A stretch of DNA of 38,673 nt, from positions 1-38,673 of IMG/VR virus record IMGVR_UViG_3300009702_000049. One strand, 5' to 3'. Below the pieces are notes generated by a model. That model ran no database searches and had not been told where the DNA came from. It was given only the letters and a program-made list of their open reading frames with translations. Source of the DNA: a virus. How positions within the stretch are numbered: the stretch's first letter is position 1; each line of letters begins with the position of its first letter. Below, piece by piece: positions 25,801 through 32,551 of this stretch. A program made the translations under genes and the position numbers.

Positions 25801-26528
25801 GTGACGACTTCGAGATTGTCCCGCCAGTTAGGTGGAACGTGAGCAGCAGTTAGAATTTGTGTCGCTGGTTTTATTAACTCGTAACCATGATTCTCTTTTG
25901 TCGCACTCTCGTGGTGAATCCACATGACCGATCCACAGACATCTACACTGGCCTCAACGTCGAGTCCCGTGTGCTGCGCGATCAGTGGGATATATGAGCG
26001 CGCCAAGGCGGCGTGTTCAGTGTGGTTCATTGTGACCGGGTATGGGTCCTTGAACCAGATGTAGATGTGTCGACCCATTCCCTTGGTGCTTCGAATAACT
26101 TCGAGCCAAGGAACGTCGATTTTGTCTAGCTTCGCAATCTCAGAATCGGATACGCCTACCCCTTCGGCGTGCCCGGCAATGGAATCGAAGTCAAAGCCAA
26201 GCCCAATGGACCGCTTGTTCTTCCAATCCCACCACGTTGTGCCGATGCACTTCATGCGATCGCGTATAATATATTGAATAGGTGGGTCGCTGTAGTTCGG
26301 ATTTCCGGCCGCGTCGTAAGGCCACCGTTGTGGGCCAAACTTCTCGCCCCCTTCCTCATACATATTTGAATCTGGAACCTTCACACCCATCTTGTGACAC
26401 ATTATCTGTGTTTCTAAGCGCGACGGGTCCTCGCCCCACTTGCCGATCAATTCTGGGTTATTGTGCTTCTGTGACAGCACGTTGTCGTAGTAGGCTTTAT
26501 ACGCCTGGGTCACTGGCGAGTTTTTCAT
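22824..26528 (-). CDS. Primase-helicase (AEP primase + SF3/D5-like helicase) containing an intein
   Basis: 1234 residues from the ATG at 26528-26526. This start has a proper GGAG upstream; the longer start at 26561 directly abuts the TATATA box and is unlikely. The N-terminal primase domain has GFDFDS (metal-binding Asp about 113 and 115) and GMGRHIYIWF (His about 154). An intein follows (residues 344-662), then NCFMRPKLGGGWDVYRFGEG, a linker typical of phage PrimPol-helicases. The helicase has Walker A GPQNSGKSSF (about 970-979), Walker B GVVDEVD (about 1014-1020) and an SF3-like sensor region around MANSRASLPVFPGDTRI. The fusion would both prime and unwind at the fork. Removing the intein gives about 915 residues. 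It is the first gene of its operon. Confidence 0.9.
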   Translation of the reverse strand: MKNSPVTQAYKAYYDNVLSQKHNNPELIGKWGEDPSRLETQIMCHKMGVKVPDSNMYEEGGEKFGPQRWPYDAAGNPNYSDPPIQYIIRDRMKCIGTTWWDWKNKRSIGLGFDFDSIAGHAEGVGVSDSEIAKLDKIDVPWLEVIRSTKGMGRHIYIWFKDPYPVTMNHTEHAALARSYIPLIAQHTGLDVEASVDVCGSVMWIHHESATKENHGYELIKPATQILTAAHVPPNWRDNLEVVTGSRTKVRVQGWTADGLPTEGDELDEMTQAHARVPLDETHLKILEDLEHTGHTSLWVHDHYLWQGHTAGLKAVYEDWKERGTPMRGLFDTNSLDSDPGKANCLCADTKVITREGVKPIGELAGKNAEIITYRGKWMTVPFKSYGEQEVFAVTLENRNQRKVIRATGDHRWYVTKYRSNGKRKTKVNFGDREEVVTKDLTEGRILVQTKPQCNHTPSVVGIQHGLVWGDGTNGGGRRTSSLSLFGKKDAELLKYFAGHPQRPITRSVGGVEVWNLPHHFKSLVPLHYDKAYLYGWLAGYFAADGCVSGSGSCIIRSADKNSIEHVRQVCHILGIETSKITSRVHSGYKDSMMYTTILKASDLSEEFFLLTHHRERWGSTENRQHHYWRVVSVEPAGREEVFCCTVPKHHCFVLEDFILIGNCFMRPKLGGGWDVYRFGEGCTEHPLWGKQGKWTHTTFNYPATLRQICCSCGGFEAPDGKGGYMFSLVEEIANALKLLSSNIEIPRGVSDSDGRQFVIRPRDDGKIILVIGKTRGDKPVDFPRYAKTSKGWERVVDDAVKTTDKEIEDAEMWSELDNQFRALKVGSRFEEWVLRDEEGDWITHPRENVKLFLVSEGHTKNDVIFGQAIFKCWKLVNRPFESEYPGGREWNRNATQFLYTPIELQEGEHAVHPTWNRLMRHCGIELDQLIPNLPWCKEWGIENGGDYLTAWVACMFQNPYGKLPYLFFYGPQNSGKSSFHEALALLVTKGVCKADRALTSKSGYNGELTNAILGVVDEVDISKTGGIEAYNKLKEWVTGETLSVHAKYKQVEEVRSTLHLVQMANSRASLPVFPGDTRITAMNVPSLEEEIPRDKFRELLKREAPHFMRTLLDFEIPEATSRIMLPIIETQGKYDAAAVNNNPLDDFIDNNCYAIPGRSIALKEFKEAFFKTLEEYQETEWKNDREIVRILSERFPVGRGRGNVQVVGNISFQECEPMTPFTKDGSRLKREDEV
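24543..25499 (-). mobile_element. Intein 1 (LAGLIDADG type) in the primase-helicase
   Basis: A 319-residue element from Cys (codon 25497-25499) to Asn (codon 24543-24545), followed by Cys at +1. Block A is CLCADTKVITREG, block B is RATGDHRW with Thr and His, and blocks F/G are KHHCFVLEDFILIGN. Two dodecapeptide motifs lie in the middle: VGIQHGLVWGDG and LYGWLAGYFAADG, the pair needed for a LAGLIDADG homing endonuclease. The residue before the terminal Asn is Gly where most inteins have His, a variation known in some inteins and possibly slowing C-terminal cleavage. The exteins join as PGKAN-CFMRPK, a conserved site between primase and helicase domains. Confidence 0.93.
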
Positions 26529-26637
26529 AGTATCTCCATACTTTCTCGAATCGTCTATCATTATATAGGCCAGAACTCGTGATTTCGTTAGCGCAAAATC
26601 TCAAAAAGGTGTCTGAAATAGGTCACCCCAAAGGTGG

Positions 26638-26769
26638 CCCCTCTGGGGAGAGGGGGTCAATTACCTCCCCACCCCTACCGGGTGGTTTGATCCCTCATTC
26701 GGGGTGTGGGGGATGGGCTAACCCCGCTGGAGGATGGAGGAGGTAATTGCCCCCCTCTCCCCAGAGGGG
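26638..26769. repeat. 31-bp inner inverted repeat, C-rich hairpins
   Basis: Left arm 26638-26668 and right arm 26739-26769 are reverse complements except for one base. Each arm itself folds into a small hairpin with stem CCCCTCT/AGAGGGG. On the plus strand the right one is followed by TTTTTG and looks like a terminator. The 70-base loop between the arms holds another small hairpin (CCACCC/GGGTGG). Confidence 0.9.
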
Positions 26770-26774
26770 TTTTT
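26752..26774 (+). terminator. Terminator-like hairpin inside the control region
   Basis: CCCCTCT (26752-26758) and AGAGGGG (26763-26769) flank a CCCC loop, followed by TTTTTG. It is oriented to stop rightward transcription. No gene feeds it from the left, so it may block antisense reading or belong to a larger structure. Confidence 0.5.
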
Positions 26775-26820
26775 GACATAAGTCTTTGGCAGCTAAGTAT
26801 TTAAGTGCTAGGCGCCAAGG

Positions 26821-26925
26821 GGTGGGGAGCAGGGAGCAAAAAACTACTGTCCCAGAAAAAAACGCGCAAAGCGTCGAAAACGAGAAAATACCAGGGAGGT
26901 TTATTTTTGCTCCCCACTCCCCACC
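26821..26925. repeat. 22-bp inverted repeat (GGGGAGC / GCTCCCC)
   Basis: Left arm 26821-26842 and right arm 26904-26925 are reverse complements at 20 of 22 positions; two central bases differ. An A-rich, partly symmetrical segment of about 60 bases lies between them. Confidence 0.88.
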
Positions 26926-26935
26926 ACCCCACTTA

Positions 26936-27028
26936 CAGGGGGTAGGCATGTCTCAGAAAACTTTTTTCGGCCTAGCGCTTTGTCATCCCCGCTATCAGGG
27001 GGTGTGTTAGTATTTCGAAAACTTTTTC
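26936..27028. repeat. 60-bp-period direct repeat next to the right operon
   Basis: CAGGGGGT at 26936-26943 recurs at 26996-27003, and GAAAACTTTTT(T)C at 26956-26968 recurs at 27017-27028. Two composite sites with the same order and spacing could be binding sites for a regulator or initiator. Confidence 0.75.
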
Positions 27029-27077
27029 AGAAACTGCTAACGAAATCCCGAGTTCTGGCCTATATAGTGGTAGAACG

Positions 27078-28022
27078 ATGAAAGACGAACTAAAACACAT
27101 CTCGCTCGACCAACTTAATTCGCCAAAGGTCGCATTGCGAACCGTGCGAAAGAAGTCAGTTGAATTTCAAGAGTTGGTAGAATCCATCAGAGTTGACGGT
27201 GTTCTTCAATCTCTTCTTGTGAGACCGCTCGACGGTGAATATGAAGTAGTTGAAGGCGAGCACAGACGAGAGGCCAGCATAATCGCTGGACTCGACACTG
27301 TGCCTTGCATTGTCAGAGAGATGACTGACGATGAAGCGATACTCGTACAACTTAAGGCCAATGCTGTCCGGCCAAAGGAAACACAAGTATTCGAATATGC
27401 TCGTCGCCTGCGAAAGCTGCTTGACGACGGGATGACGATGGGCGAGCTGAGCAATCAGATCGACAAGAATAATGACTGGATTCGGCGGATGCTCAGGTTG
27501 AACAACCTGATAACTGAAGCCATCAACCCAGTTAACACGGGTGACATCCCGTTAAGGGCAGCAGAAGCATTGGCTAGATTGCCACAAGAGCTTCAGGGAC
27601 AGTTTCTGACGGATGCAAAGACAATGAAGGTCACCGCATTCGTAAATCGTGTACGTGAAGCCCTGAAGGATTATGAGGCATTCCTGACCCATCAGTCGGA
27701 AGAGGAAAAAGCCAAAGGCCTCATACCCAGACTGAGATCGCTGCACGATATTCGCAAGGAACTTGACTCTGACTTCCATCAAGCTCGGAAGGTCATTGAA
27801 GTTACAGGTGCAAAGACAGTAGAGGATGGATACAGAGCCGCGTTGGCATGGATGTTAAAGCTCGACCCTGTGTCTATTTACAATAGGTTGAACAAGGTAT
27901 CGGAGGGCGAGCGTGAGAGACTGAACAAATATGACAAACGGAAACTGATGCGTAAGATTGTTGACACTTTAGTAATTGATTCTTTGAAACCAGACAATGG
28001 AGATCAGACACATGGCGAATGA
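27078..28022 (+). CDS. ParB-like nuclease/partition-domain protein
   Basis: 314 residues. The N-terminal ParB/Srx fold is shown by LVESIRVDGVLQSLLVRPLD, YEVVEGEHRREASIIAGLDT and VPCIVREMTDDEAILVQLKA, with the GEHRR box (about residues 59-63) that binds CTP or phosphate in the family. A helix-turn-helix-like segment follows (MTMGELSNQIDKNNDWIRRM, about 132-151), as in KorB/Noc-type DNA binders. The rest is helical. There is no ParA in the window, so roles in replication initiation, transcription control or DNA packaging are as likely as partition. As first gene of the rightward operon, right beside the inverted-repeat region, it is the best candidate to bind those repeats. No strong ribosome site precedes the ATG. 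Confidence 0.82.
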   Translation: MKDELKHISLDQLNSPKVALRTVRKKSVEFQELVESIRVDGVLQSLLVRPLDGEYEVVEGEHRREASIIAGLDTVPCIVREMTDDEAILVQLKANAVRPKETQVFEYARRLRKLLDDGMTMGELSNQIDKNNDWIRRMLRLNNLITEAINPVNTGDIPLRAAEALARLPQELQGQFLTDAKTMKVTAFVNRVREALKDYEAFLTHQSEEEKAKGLIPRLRSLHDIRKELDSDFHQARKVIEVTGAKTVEDGYRAALAWMLKLDPVSIYNRLNKVSEGERERLNKYDKRKLMRKIVDTLVIDSLKPDNGDQTHGE

Positions 28023-28707
28023 ACTTGTACCCTTCAAATCGAATTTCCTTCCGGCCGTCCAAGAAGAGGTTCTTGGCGAAGTAGCGGAAGTCAGCCAAGG
28101 CGCGGAGTTTTTGCCCCGCATTCAGCTTGTCACAAAGGGCAAGTACGTTGACACCGGTAAGATTGCTCCCGGCCACTGGGGTGTGCCTCAACCGGGCGGC
28201 GAGGAAATTATCGACCTGGGCGAGTCCATCGACATTATTCCCTTGGATGCCCGCGCGAAGGCCCTGGACGTCGGTGACCGCGATGCTATCGTGGCTGTCT
28301 ACAAGACGAGCGATCCCGAGTTCCAGCGTATCAAGACCGCGCCCAAGAACACGGGCTGCATGTGGGGGCCGAGCTTCCTCGTCATTGAGCGAAGCACGAG
28401 CAAGATGTACGAATTGTTCTTCGGCAACGCTTCCGGCCGTAATGAGGCCGGTAAGTTGCGACCGTTCCTTCCTTCCGAAGCCAATGGCGGAGTTCCCTCG
28501 CCCGCCACGCTCGGCATCCGCTACAAGAAGACGCCCGACTACGGTTGGCACGTCCCTGTAGTGACCAAATGCTCGGAGCCATTCAGTGCAAGTGATTGTC
28601 CAGCGCAGGATTCGATCACGAAAGAGATCGAGAAGTTCCGCAACCCATCATCGGGTGTGCAGAAGGTCGAAGAGAAGGACGCGCCCGATAACAAGCGGGC
28701 CCGTTAA
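28012..28707 (+). CDS. Hypothetical protein, possible ssDNA-binding role
   Basis: 231 residues from ATG 28012 (GGAG at 27999-28002), overlapping the ParB-like stop by 11 bases. It has a beta-rich middle (EFLPRIQLVTKGKYVDTGKI, IIDLGESIDIIPLDARAKAL, KMYELFFGNASGRNEAGKLR). The C-terminus, after a few Cys residues, is Lys/Glu/Asp-rich and ends in RAR. This type of protein is common beside phage primases and helicases. A single-strand-binding or recombination-accessory role is a guess from context and the charged tail, not a family match. Confidence 0.7.
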   Translation: MANELVPFKSNFLPAVQEEVLGEVAEVSQGAEFLPRIQLVTKGKYVDTGKIAPGHWGVPQPGGEEIIDLGESIDIIPLDARAKALDVGDRDAIVAVYKTSDPEFQRIKTAPKNTGCMWGPSFLVIERSTSKMYELFFGNASGRNEAGKLRPFLPSEANGGVPSPATLGIRYKKTPDYGWHVPVVTKCSEPFSASDCPAQDSITKEIEKFRNPSSGVQKVEEKDAPDNKRAR

Positions 28708-28733
28708 TCAGTAAACACCGGGAGGCGCACCCC

Positions 28734-28835
28734 GTGCCTTCCTGGCTGGTGTTAAGTCTTGCTGTCCTGACGTGGAGAAGTGGGAAGCCATCACCCTCAC
28801 GGAGGGGCAGCAAGGCAAACGGGGATTGGAGCTAA
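28734..28835 (+). CDS. Possible 33-residue membrane peptide
   Basis: GTG at 28734 has an ideal ribosome site (GGAGG 28721-28725, 8-base spacing). The frame encodes a hydrophobic stretch (WLVLSLAVLTW) followed by a basic, Ser/Arg-rich end, and its TAA stops one base before the next ATG. It overlaps a long imperfect hairpin (28713-28752, AACACC/GGTGTT outer stem). Either may be the meaningful element; support is position and ribosome site only. Confidence 0.35.
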   Translation: MPSWLVLSLAVLTWRSGKPSPSRRGSKANGDWS

Positions 28836-28836
28836 C

Positions 28837-29214
28837 ATGCAAACATACTACCCGCATTCACTTTGGCCAGACCCGGACCCACCTCCGAAGAAACCCACAG
28901 AGAAACCAATGAGCAAACCCCCTGTCGAGCAGGAAGTCAGTCTGCAAGATTCACTGCTGTGGTGTATCAAGAACAGGGGTGAGATTTCCATGATGTACGA
29001 CCCGGATGTAGGCTATGTGGCCTTTCATGTGCAGGTGAACAACATCTTTGCAGAATATGAAATCGACAAGCCCGTAACCCCTGAGAGCGTGGGCGCTGCA
29101 TTATTGCAAAGCATCCATGCAGTTGAACACGGGACGCGATTTCATCAGAAGTTCGGCGACTTCCCGCCGATTGACCCGACTCTCTCTGACGGACCACCAG
29201 GATACAATGAATGA
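28837..29214 (+). CDS. Hypothetical early-region protein
   Basis: 125 residues from ATG 28837 (TTGGAGC ahead). A Pro/Lys-rich N-terminus (WPDPDPPPKKPTEKPMSKPP) is followed by a compact alpha/beta part (SLLWCIKNRGEISMMYDPDV, GYVAFHVQVNNIFAEYEIDK). No family is recognised. It overlaps the next gene by ATGA, so the two are translationally coupled. Confidence 0.68.
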   Translation: MQTYYPHSLWPDPDPPPKKPTEKPMSKPPVEQEVSLQDSLLWCIKNRGEISMMYDPDVGYVAFHVQVNNIFAEYEIDKPVTPESVGAALLQSIHAVEHGTRFHQKFGDFPPIDPTLSDGPPGYNE

Positions 29215-29732
29215 GCGGAGTAGCATTGGTACAAATTTCCGCACTGGACTTGAAGAAACTGCTCCCACTGGGGCGACAAGCGTTCGGCCGGAACATAGCG
29301 GAACAGGCGGACTCTTCCGGGTTCGAACCCCCGCTACATCACATGCTGTGCATTGCCTCTATGAAAGATGGCTCGCTGAGAGCAAACGCACAGGCAGTCA
29401 TCCCTTACTTGAACCTTTTTCATGCTGGCTTCATTATCGCTGCCGATGAACGAGACTTCGCTGAGATTCTGGAGCTGTGCGGTATGCCGTGTGTTCTAAC
29501 AGAATCGCAGACTCGCGGTGTCTCAGTGGCTTTTATCGCCGGGACGCTGTCACAGTGGAAGGACGCGACGCTCAGGGGCTGCCAAACTACAGTCAGCCGT
29601 GAAGTCTGCGCCGTCTTCAACTCGATTTTCTCTGAGTTCAAACGGCTCGGTCTGAATGCGATCTTTGAAGCGAAGCAGGTGCCTGACCGGGGTCAGAATG
29701 GTTTATTCTATTTGGAGTACAACGGCAAATGA
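29211..29732 (+). CDS. Hypothetical early-region protein
   Basis: 173 residues, ATGA-coupled to the preceding gene. Segments include ALDLKKLLPLGRQAFGRNIA, FHAGFIIAADERDFAEILEL, RGVSVAFIAGTLSQWKDATL and LGLNAIFEAKQVPDRGQNGL. The final Tyr/Leu strand and the ATLRGC region suggest an alpha/beta fold, and similar proteins sit before helicases in other phages. No catalytic motif is obvious. Its stop overlaps another ATG (29729). Confidence 0.68.
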   Translation: MSGVALVQISALDLKKLLPLGRQAFGRNIAEQADSSGFEPPLHHMLCIASMKDGSLRANAQAVIPYLNLFHAGFIIAADERDFAEILELCGMPCVLTESQTRGVSVAFIAGTLSQWKDATLRGCQTTVSREVCAVFNSIFSEFKRLGLNAIFEAKQVPDRGQNGLFYLEYNGK

Positions 29733-29809
29733 TTTTGTACCCTCATGAATCGAAGTATGAACTGCCGATGCTTTCATTGAAATACCCGATTCCATTCTAG
29801 AGGGCGACG

Positions 29810-32551
29810 ATGACCATACGTTGCCTGTACGGGGTGACAACGGGATCATGTACGAAAGAATTGAAGATGACAATTGAGAATATTCGCCTGATTAAAGAGA
29901 CAAAGAAGGGCACCCGAGTGTGGGTACCTTGCTCCATTCAACGTGCCAATGGCCGCATCAACTTTCTTGGGCACGGTGCCACCGAGGGACGGTTTCGACA
30001 AACTCCGTTCGAGTTGAAAGACGAGATAAAGGCGATGAAGGGTAGTCGTTGGCATGGACATGTCGATGGCGACAACCGCAAGATGTGGTCTGTTGAAGAC
30101 TGCACACGGAATAATTTCCAGCTTGCGTACATGACGGGCGGCAACCCTTATGCGAACTGGGACCAACCCCTTCGCAACTGGGGCTACAGCAGGTCGCTCT
30201 ACGAGCACCAGAAACTGATGTCCGATCACTGCCTCACCTATCATTACAAGATTCTGGCCGCCGAAATGGGATGTATCAGTGGGAATGCCATTGTGAATTG
30301 CAACCGTGCTGGTCGCGGGTTCAAGATTACACTATCAGAACTGTATGACAAGTGGTCAAATAAGAAAAACCACGTCGGTAGGAAGGGACAAAAATCTTGG
30401 GATTCTAGTATTCCGACGTTTGTTCGTTCGATGAAAGGTAGCTTTCTTGGCCTAAATCGACTAATCAATGTTCTGGATAAGGGTGTCAAGAAGGTCGTTA
30501 AAATAACTCTGCAATCTGGTAAGACTTTGGTATGCACACCTGACCATGAAATTTATATTAGTGAATCTGTGTGCATTCCAGCAGATAGGCTTACTCCTGG
30601 TGACACTGTATTGACAAATGGTACTTGGGTTGACAAGGATGGGTATGTCCGCGTAGGGGGTTTGAAAGGAAAACACCCAAGATGGACAACGGGAGGCGTC
30701 TATGAGCATATTCTTGTGATGGAAGAAAGTTTAGGTAGACACTTGACTATTGCTGAAGTGGTACACCATAAGAATGGTGTCAGGCATGACAACCGTATAG
30801 AGAATTTGGAGCTTCACACCACATCTAGCCACGCAAAGAAGCATGGAAAAGCAGGGGGATTTGCAAAATTAGACGGCGGTCGCGGTCGCGTGTTCTTCAT
30901 CCCTAAGCCTGACACTGTTGTTAGTGTCGAAACAGCCGGAGAAGAGAGAGTATTTGATTTGGTTATGGATAACCCATATCGAAACTTTGTGGCGGATGGT
31001 TTTGTGGTTCACAATTGTGGAAAAACGCTCTCTGCCATTGAAGTGATGGAACAGTCTGGCAAGCAGGATTGGTGGTGGGTGGCTCCGAAGTCAGCTATTG
31101 CCGCCGTTGAGCGGGAGTTCGAGAAGTGGGGCTTGCGCGTCCAACCTCGCATTATGACCTACGAGCGTCTCCGCATCGACATCGAGCGGTGGGAAGACGG
31201 GATGCCCGCTCCGCAAGGCGTCATCTTCGATGAATCCTCACGACTCAAGTCCGGCCTCGCCAAACGGACCAAAGCAGCGATGCACCTCGCCGACTCGATT
31301 CGCAAAGAGCACGGCTGGGACGGTTATGTCATACTGATGTCCGGCACGCCTTCGCCGAAGTCACCCGTTGATTGGTGGTCGCAATCGGAAGTCTGTTACC
31401 CTGGTTTCCTGAAGGAAGGGTCACCGAAAGCATTCGAGTGGAGGTTGGCCATCTTCGAACAACAGATGACAGAGCAAGGCAAGTTCTGGAAACGTAAGAC
31501 ATGGCGCGATGACGAACTGAAGTGCGACAAGTGCGGCGAGTATGCTGAGCACGAGAATCATGAAATGGATGACATCTTCGGAATGGGTAAAGACTCCCAT
31601 TCGTTCGTGCCTTCCAAGAATGAAGTCTCTTATCTGCACGAACGTCTCGATGGGCTGGTGCTACCACTCAAGAAGAAAGACTGCCTCGATATTCCTGAGA
31701 AGATTTATCGAGAAGTCACGCTCGAACCTTCCAGCACGCTCAAGCGCGTCGCCAAGGCCCTGGCGTCGTCGGCCGCCACCGTCATCCAAGGCATCACTTG
31801 GCTGCGTGAACTGAGTGATGGCTTCCAGTATCGCCAGAAGCAAGTTGGCATGAAGCAGTGCGAAGTTTGCCGAGGCGAAGGTCAATACGAGCAATGGTTC
31901 AATGTTGACGGTGAGCTGGGCACTGATTTGTCAGATGTCAACGATCTGACTGAATCAGGCTACACGAAACAAATGGCTGTGTGCCCACATTGTGAAGGCA
32001 CTGGTGAAGTGCCAAACATGGTACGCGAATCCAAGGAAGTGAAGTGTCCAAAGGAAGCGGCAGTCCGCGACCTGCTCGAAGAGAATGAAGACCAGGGTCG
32101 TTTGGTTCTCTTCGCTGGTTTCCAAGGCTCGATAGACAAGATCGTCAAGATTTGTCACAAACAGTGCTGGGACGTCGTGAAGGTAGACGGTCGCGGGTGG
32201 AAGGTGCTACGCCATAATGGTGAATCGGTTGGTAAAGACGTCAAACCCCTAAATTACTGGGCTGACCTGAAGAACAACGAGAGAGTTGCATTCGTTGCGC
32301 ATCCAGAGTCAGGAGGTATGGGACTTACTCTTACCGAAGCACGCATGGCAGTGTTTTACAGCAACGACTTCAAACCAGAGTCTCGAATGCAAGCGGAAGA
32401 TCGAATCCACCGTCCTGGAATTGACGAAAACAAAGGGGCCACAATCGTTGATCTATTCCATCTAGGCACCGACAGAAAGGTGCTGTCCGTGCTACGTGAT
32501 AACCGTCGATTAGAGAACATGACGCTTGGAGAACTACAGGAATCATTATGA
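29810..32551 (+). CDS. SNF2-type SF2 helicase with intein in the P-loop
   Basis: 913 residues from ATG 29810, which has GAGGG five bases ahead. ATG 29867 (TIENIRLIKETKKG) is a likely alternative start where homology would begin. Motif I is KILAAEMG-[intein]-CGKTLSAIE. Motif II is DESS (474-477), motif III is SGTP (511-514) and motif VI is QAEDRIHRPG (861-870). Two Cys clusters lie in the middle: CDKCGEY, and a DnaJ-like zinc pair CEVCRGEG ... CPHCEGTGE. Walker A exists only after intein removal. SNF2-like phage helicases act in replication or recombination. The stop overlaps the next start by 4 bases (ATGA). Without the intein it is 665 residues. Confidence 0.92.
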   Translation: MTIRCLYGVTTGSCTKELKMTIENIRLIKETKKGTRVWVPCSIQRANGRINFLGHGATEGRFRQTPFELKDEIKAMKGSRWHGHVDGDNRKMWSVEDCTRNNFQLAYMTGGNPYANWDQPLRNWGYSRSLYEHQKLMSDHCLTYHYKILAAEMGCISGNAIVNCNRAGRGFKITLSELYDKWSNKKNHVGRKGQKSWDSSIPTFVRSMKGSFLGLNRLINVLDKGVKKVVKITLQSGKTLVCTPDHEIYISESVCIPADRLTPGDTVLTNGTWVDKDGYVRVGGLKGKHPRWTTGGVYEHILVMEESLGRHLTIAEVVHHKNGVRHDNRIENLELHTTSSHAKKHGKAGGFAKLDGGRGRVFFIPKPDTVVSVETAGEERVFDLVMDNPYRNFVADGFVVHNCGKTLSAIEVMEQSGKQDWWWVAPKSAIAAVEREFEKWGLRVQPRIMTYERLRIDIERWEDGMPAPQGVIFDESSRLKSGLAKRTKAAMHLADSIRKEHGWDGYVILMSGTPSPKSPVDWWSQSEVCYPGFLKEGSPKAFEWRLAIFEQQMTEQGKFWKRKTWRDDELKCDKCGEYAEHENHEMDDIFGMGKDSHSFVPSKNEVSYLHERLDGLVLPLKKKDCLDIPEKIYREVTLEPSSTLKRVAKALASSAATVIQGITWLRELSDGFQYRQKQVGMKQCEVCRGEGQYEQWFNVDGELGTDLSDVNDLTESGYTKQMAVCPHCEGTGEVPNMVRESKEVKCPKEAAVRDLLEENEDQGRLVLFAGFQGSIDKIVKICHKQCWDVVKVDGRGWKVLRHNGESVGKDVKPLNYWADLKNNERVAFVAHPESGGMGLTLTEARMAVFYSNDFKPESRMQAEDRIHRPGIDENKGATIVDLFHLGTDRKVLSVLRDNRRLENMTLGELQESL
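30272..31015 (+). mobile_element. Intein 2 (HNH type) in the helicase P-loop
   Basis: A 248-residue element from Cys155 (codon 30272-30274) to Asn402 (codon 31013-31015), followed by Cys at +1. Block A is CISGNAIVNCNRAG, block B is CTPDHEIYI with Thr and His, and block G is VADGFVVHN with His-Asn. The insert carries an HNH_3-type nuclease: DKDGYVRVGGLKGKHPRW, VYEHILVMEESLGRHLTIAE, VHHKNGVRHDNRIENLEL. Insertion in the ATP-binding loop (MG-CGKT) is a favoured site for inteins because it is invariant. Splicing restores the P-loop, so helicase activity depends on it. Confidence 0.95.

Larger units (their letters stand above)
26562..27066. repeat. 31-bp inverted repeat bounding the control region
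   Basis: Left arm 26562-26592 and right arm 27036-27066 are reverse complements at 30 of 31 positions (only 26580 versus 27048 differ). The core includes GCTAACGAAATC and GAGTTCTGGCC. Each arm lies just upstream of a divergent gene, ending in TATATA. Confidence 0.95.
26562..27077. promoter_or_regulatory. Divergent intergenic control region / candidate origin
   Basis: 516 bases without a convincing gene, between the primase-helicase (left) and the ParB-like gene (right). Its two ends are mirror images. The same 31-bp sequence, containing TTCTGGCCTATATA, abuts the translated region on both sides, so each operon seems to have the same TATATA box in the same place. No -35 box is visible at the usual distance. 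The interior is packed with hairpins, two further inverted repeats and a direct repeat (listed separately). This could be a dual promoter with shared operators, a replication origin, or both. Confidence 0.75.

Noticed and set aside
26529-26561. ATG 26561 as start of the primase-helicase
   Set aside because: It directly touches the TATATA box and lacks a ribosome site; ATG at 26528 has GGAG at good spacing.
26786-27010. Small plus- and minus-strand frames in the control region (e.g. 26695-26949 minus)
   Set aside because: They run through the inverted repeats, have no ribosome site and encode low-complexity sequence.
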